Below, one piece after another: positions 63,501-64,000 of a DNA stretch of 64,000 bases. The notes beneath the pieces were generated by a model. The model had not been told where the DNA came from, searched no databases, and saw only the letters and a list, made by a program, of their open reading frames with translations. The DNA lies in NCBI GenBank assembly GCA_963715045.1, contig CAVQRC010000045.1, forward strand, positions 1 through 64,000, written 5' to 3'. Source of the stretch: CAVQRC01 sp963715045. GTDB taxonomy: Bacteria; Planctomycetota; Planctomycetia; Pirellulales; Lacipirellulaceae. A program made the position numbers and the translations under genes. Every line of letters starts with the position of its first letter. The stretch's first letter is position 1.

Positions 63501-64000
63501 CGTCGATGTCTGGATGGGCACGCTCAGCAAGTCATTCGGCAGTTGCGGCGGGTACATCGCGGGCGACAAGGATCTGGTGGAGTTCATCAAGTACACCGCG
63601 CCGGGATTCGTGTACAGCGTGGGACTTTCTCCTCCGAACGCGGCTGCCGCCCTCGCGTCGATCCGGCTCCTCGAAGGCGAGCCCGAACGTGTCGCTCAGC
63701 TGAATCACAACTCCCAGCTGTTCTTGAAGCTGGCCCGCCAGGCGGGACTCGACACGGGTCGCTGCATGGGCACCGCGGTGGTTCCTGTGATCGTCGGAAG
63801 TTCCCGAGGCGCGCTGGCGCTCTCGCATCGTCTCTACGAGCGGGGCATCAACGTCCAGCCGATTCTCTATCCGGCCGTGGAGGAACACGCCGCCCGGTTG
63901 CGGTTCTTTATCACGAGCACCCACACCGAAGAACAGATCCGCGAAACGGTCTCCGCGACGGCGGAAGAAATCGCCCGGATCAACGCGACTCCCCAGCCCG
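60541..64000 (+). CDS. Fatty-acyl-AMP ligase / acyl-carrier / alpha-oxoamine synthase fusion, 3' end outside window
   Basis: Multidomain enzyme, 1,153 residues visible in one uninterrupted frame. Residues 1-590 are a fatty-acyl-AMP ligase: the ATP motif LQYTSGSTGIPKGVML lies near 175, then YGLAEATLIVSGG, RTGDLGFLLDGELFITGRLK and the late Lys in PKTSSGKIQR. Residues ~625-700 are an acyl-carrier domain with the phosphopantetheine Ser near 664 (ELGLDSLERMEVV). From ~745 the protein is an alpha-oxoamine synthase of the BioF/serine-palmitoyltransferase type (FCSYNYLGMSGDP, then MLMVDEAHSMGTMG), with the PLP Lys near 997 (GTLSKSFGSCGGYIAG). It likely activates a fatty acid, loads it on its own carrier and condenses it with an amino acid. 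GTG 60541 has GGAGG ten bases upstream. Confidence 0.9.
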   Translation, partial: MHLDQLSGSFFGPSNLVDLLEHRAEHQANSVGFRFLIDGEEQSVQLTYSELEQKAKAVAALLQSMGMTGERALLLYPAGLDFVAAFFGCLYAGVVAVPAYPPRRNRNMVRVESIARDAQPKIALTTPAVLEQMRAMINGDSVLSDVQWLSAVDVDADLASAWQRPEVHGETLAVLQYTSGSTGIPKGVMLNHANLLHNSAMINYAFEYTRSGHGVFWLPLYHDMGLIGGILQPLYLGGPNTLLSPAAFLQKPVRWLQAISRSQATISGGPNFAYDICVEKITAEQKKSLDLSSWTIAFNGAEPVRAATLERFSNAFAECGFRREAFYPCYGLAEATLIVSGGLKGASPVVRYFDTEALEQHEVVEALPDEDTARELVGCGGNLLDQQIVIVEPETCQRCPSGRVGEIWVSGPSRAVGYWKRPEETAHTFGGRLADDDAGPFLRTGDLGFLLDGELFITGRLKDLIIIRGVNHYPQDVEFTVQESDSGLRTAAGAAFTIGEEGHEKLVVVHEVERQRDLDYRQIIENIQHAIAIEHELSVHAIVLLRAGSIPKTSSGKIQRYGCRVGYLDGSLKAIARWSSEEGFRLETALRGRGDRHAHHTAGGTSSNGQQADLSQPESDRASASAPADSLTAQIIYDVVRSIARERAKDLTPDTNIVELGLDSLERMEVVTSLEARFGGQFPLDVMQQMQTCGEVMAAVKEHLGDPTELEMARRQATSQHPHTGTTLLDGRPAPLHDNGRPAAPQMPLQFKVAHFPEYQQLKETMARVASFGLDNPYFNVHEGVTNDRTTIDGREFVNFCSYNYLGMSGDPTVTEAAREAARIYGTSVSASRLVSGEKPIHRELEQAIAEFIGVADSVVFVGGHSTNESVIGHLVGPGDLILHDGLAHNSIIQGALLSGARRRSFPHNDFAECGQFLEAHRHEYRRVLLVIEGVYSMDGDYPDLCRFIDVKKRHKAMLMVDEAHSMGTMGLHGRGISEHFEIDPRDVDVWMGTLSKSFGSCGGYIAGDKDLVEFIKYTAPGFVYSVGLSPPNAAAALASIRLLEGEPERVAQLNHNSQLFLKLARQAGLDTGRCMGTAVVPVIVGSSRGALALSHRLYERGINVQPILYPAVEEHAARLRFFITSTHTEEQIRETVSATAEEIARINATPQP

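Overview
The window looks like a chromosomal segment of a planctomycete with a G+C-rich genome. The evidence is a group of lineage-typical genes: a LEPR-XLL-type secreted giant with dockerin-like repeats, a BBP7-type outer-membrane barrel, a DUF1570-like peptidase, two CsrA proteins with long tails, and a fatty-acyl-AMP ligase/ACP/oxoamine-synthase fusion. I found no rRNA, tRNA, CRISPR array, transposase or phage gene.

Left part (1-13.3 kb). After a HAD hydrolase and a glutamine amidotransferase on the plus strand comes a long minus-strand operon, transcribed from 13318 down to 1681. It encodes a helix-turn-helix/PTS-EIIA regulator, a NuoC/NuoD-like (HycE/HyfG-like) large subunit without nickel ligands, a ferredoxin-NuoB-like (HyfI-like) subunit, DabA (DUF2309) with all four zinc ligands, two proton-channel subunits (NuoL/DabB-like and NuoM-like), and a SulP transporter fused to STAS and PII-like domains. 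Together these suggest an energy-coupled inorganic-carbon uptake or hydration system in which the DAB module is attached to a redox (Ech/Hyf-like) arm. This is the most interesting system in the window. Most genes of this part carry single-base frame breaks, probably assembly errors, and I annotate each one as a single gene across its breaks.

13.4-25.1 kb: an OmpR-type two-component system behind paired inverted-repeat operators, a rhomboid-like membrane protein, an ABC-2 exporter (ATPase plus two permeases), a flavoprotein-like oxidoreductase paired with a radical SAM enzyme, phosphonoacetaldehyde hydrolase (phnX) and a secreted trypsin-like protease.

25.2-34.4 kb: a minus-strand exopolysaccharide operon. 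It holds two small exported CnaB-like proteins, a Wza-like export lipoprotein, a Wzz/BY-kinase, an O-antigen ligase-TPR protein and a WecA-like initiating transferase. Two more paralogues of the CnaB-like family, a CpsB-like tyrosine phosphatase and a DUF1570-like protein lie at 41.9-45.2 kb.

34.8-64 kb: a 2-hydroxyacid dehydrogenase, the LEPR-XLL giant, a PbfA-like aminotransferase-fold enzyme (a second phosphonate link with phnX), csrA behind a convincing sigma-54 promoter, a DegT-family aminotransferase, a lipase-like lipoprotein, a second csrA, several small proteins, an acyl-CoA dehydrogenase, an ArfB-like release factor, a sugar-phosphate isomerase, a TraB/GumN-like protein, the broken BBP7 barrel gene and the truncated FAAL-ACP-AONS fusion at the right edge.

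Intergenic space is rich in dispersed repeats of at least five kinds, reported separately. Functions are inferred from motifs and remembered family sequences; no database search was run.
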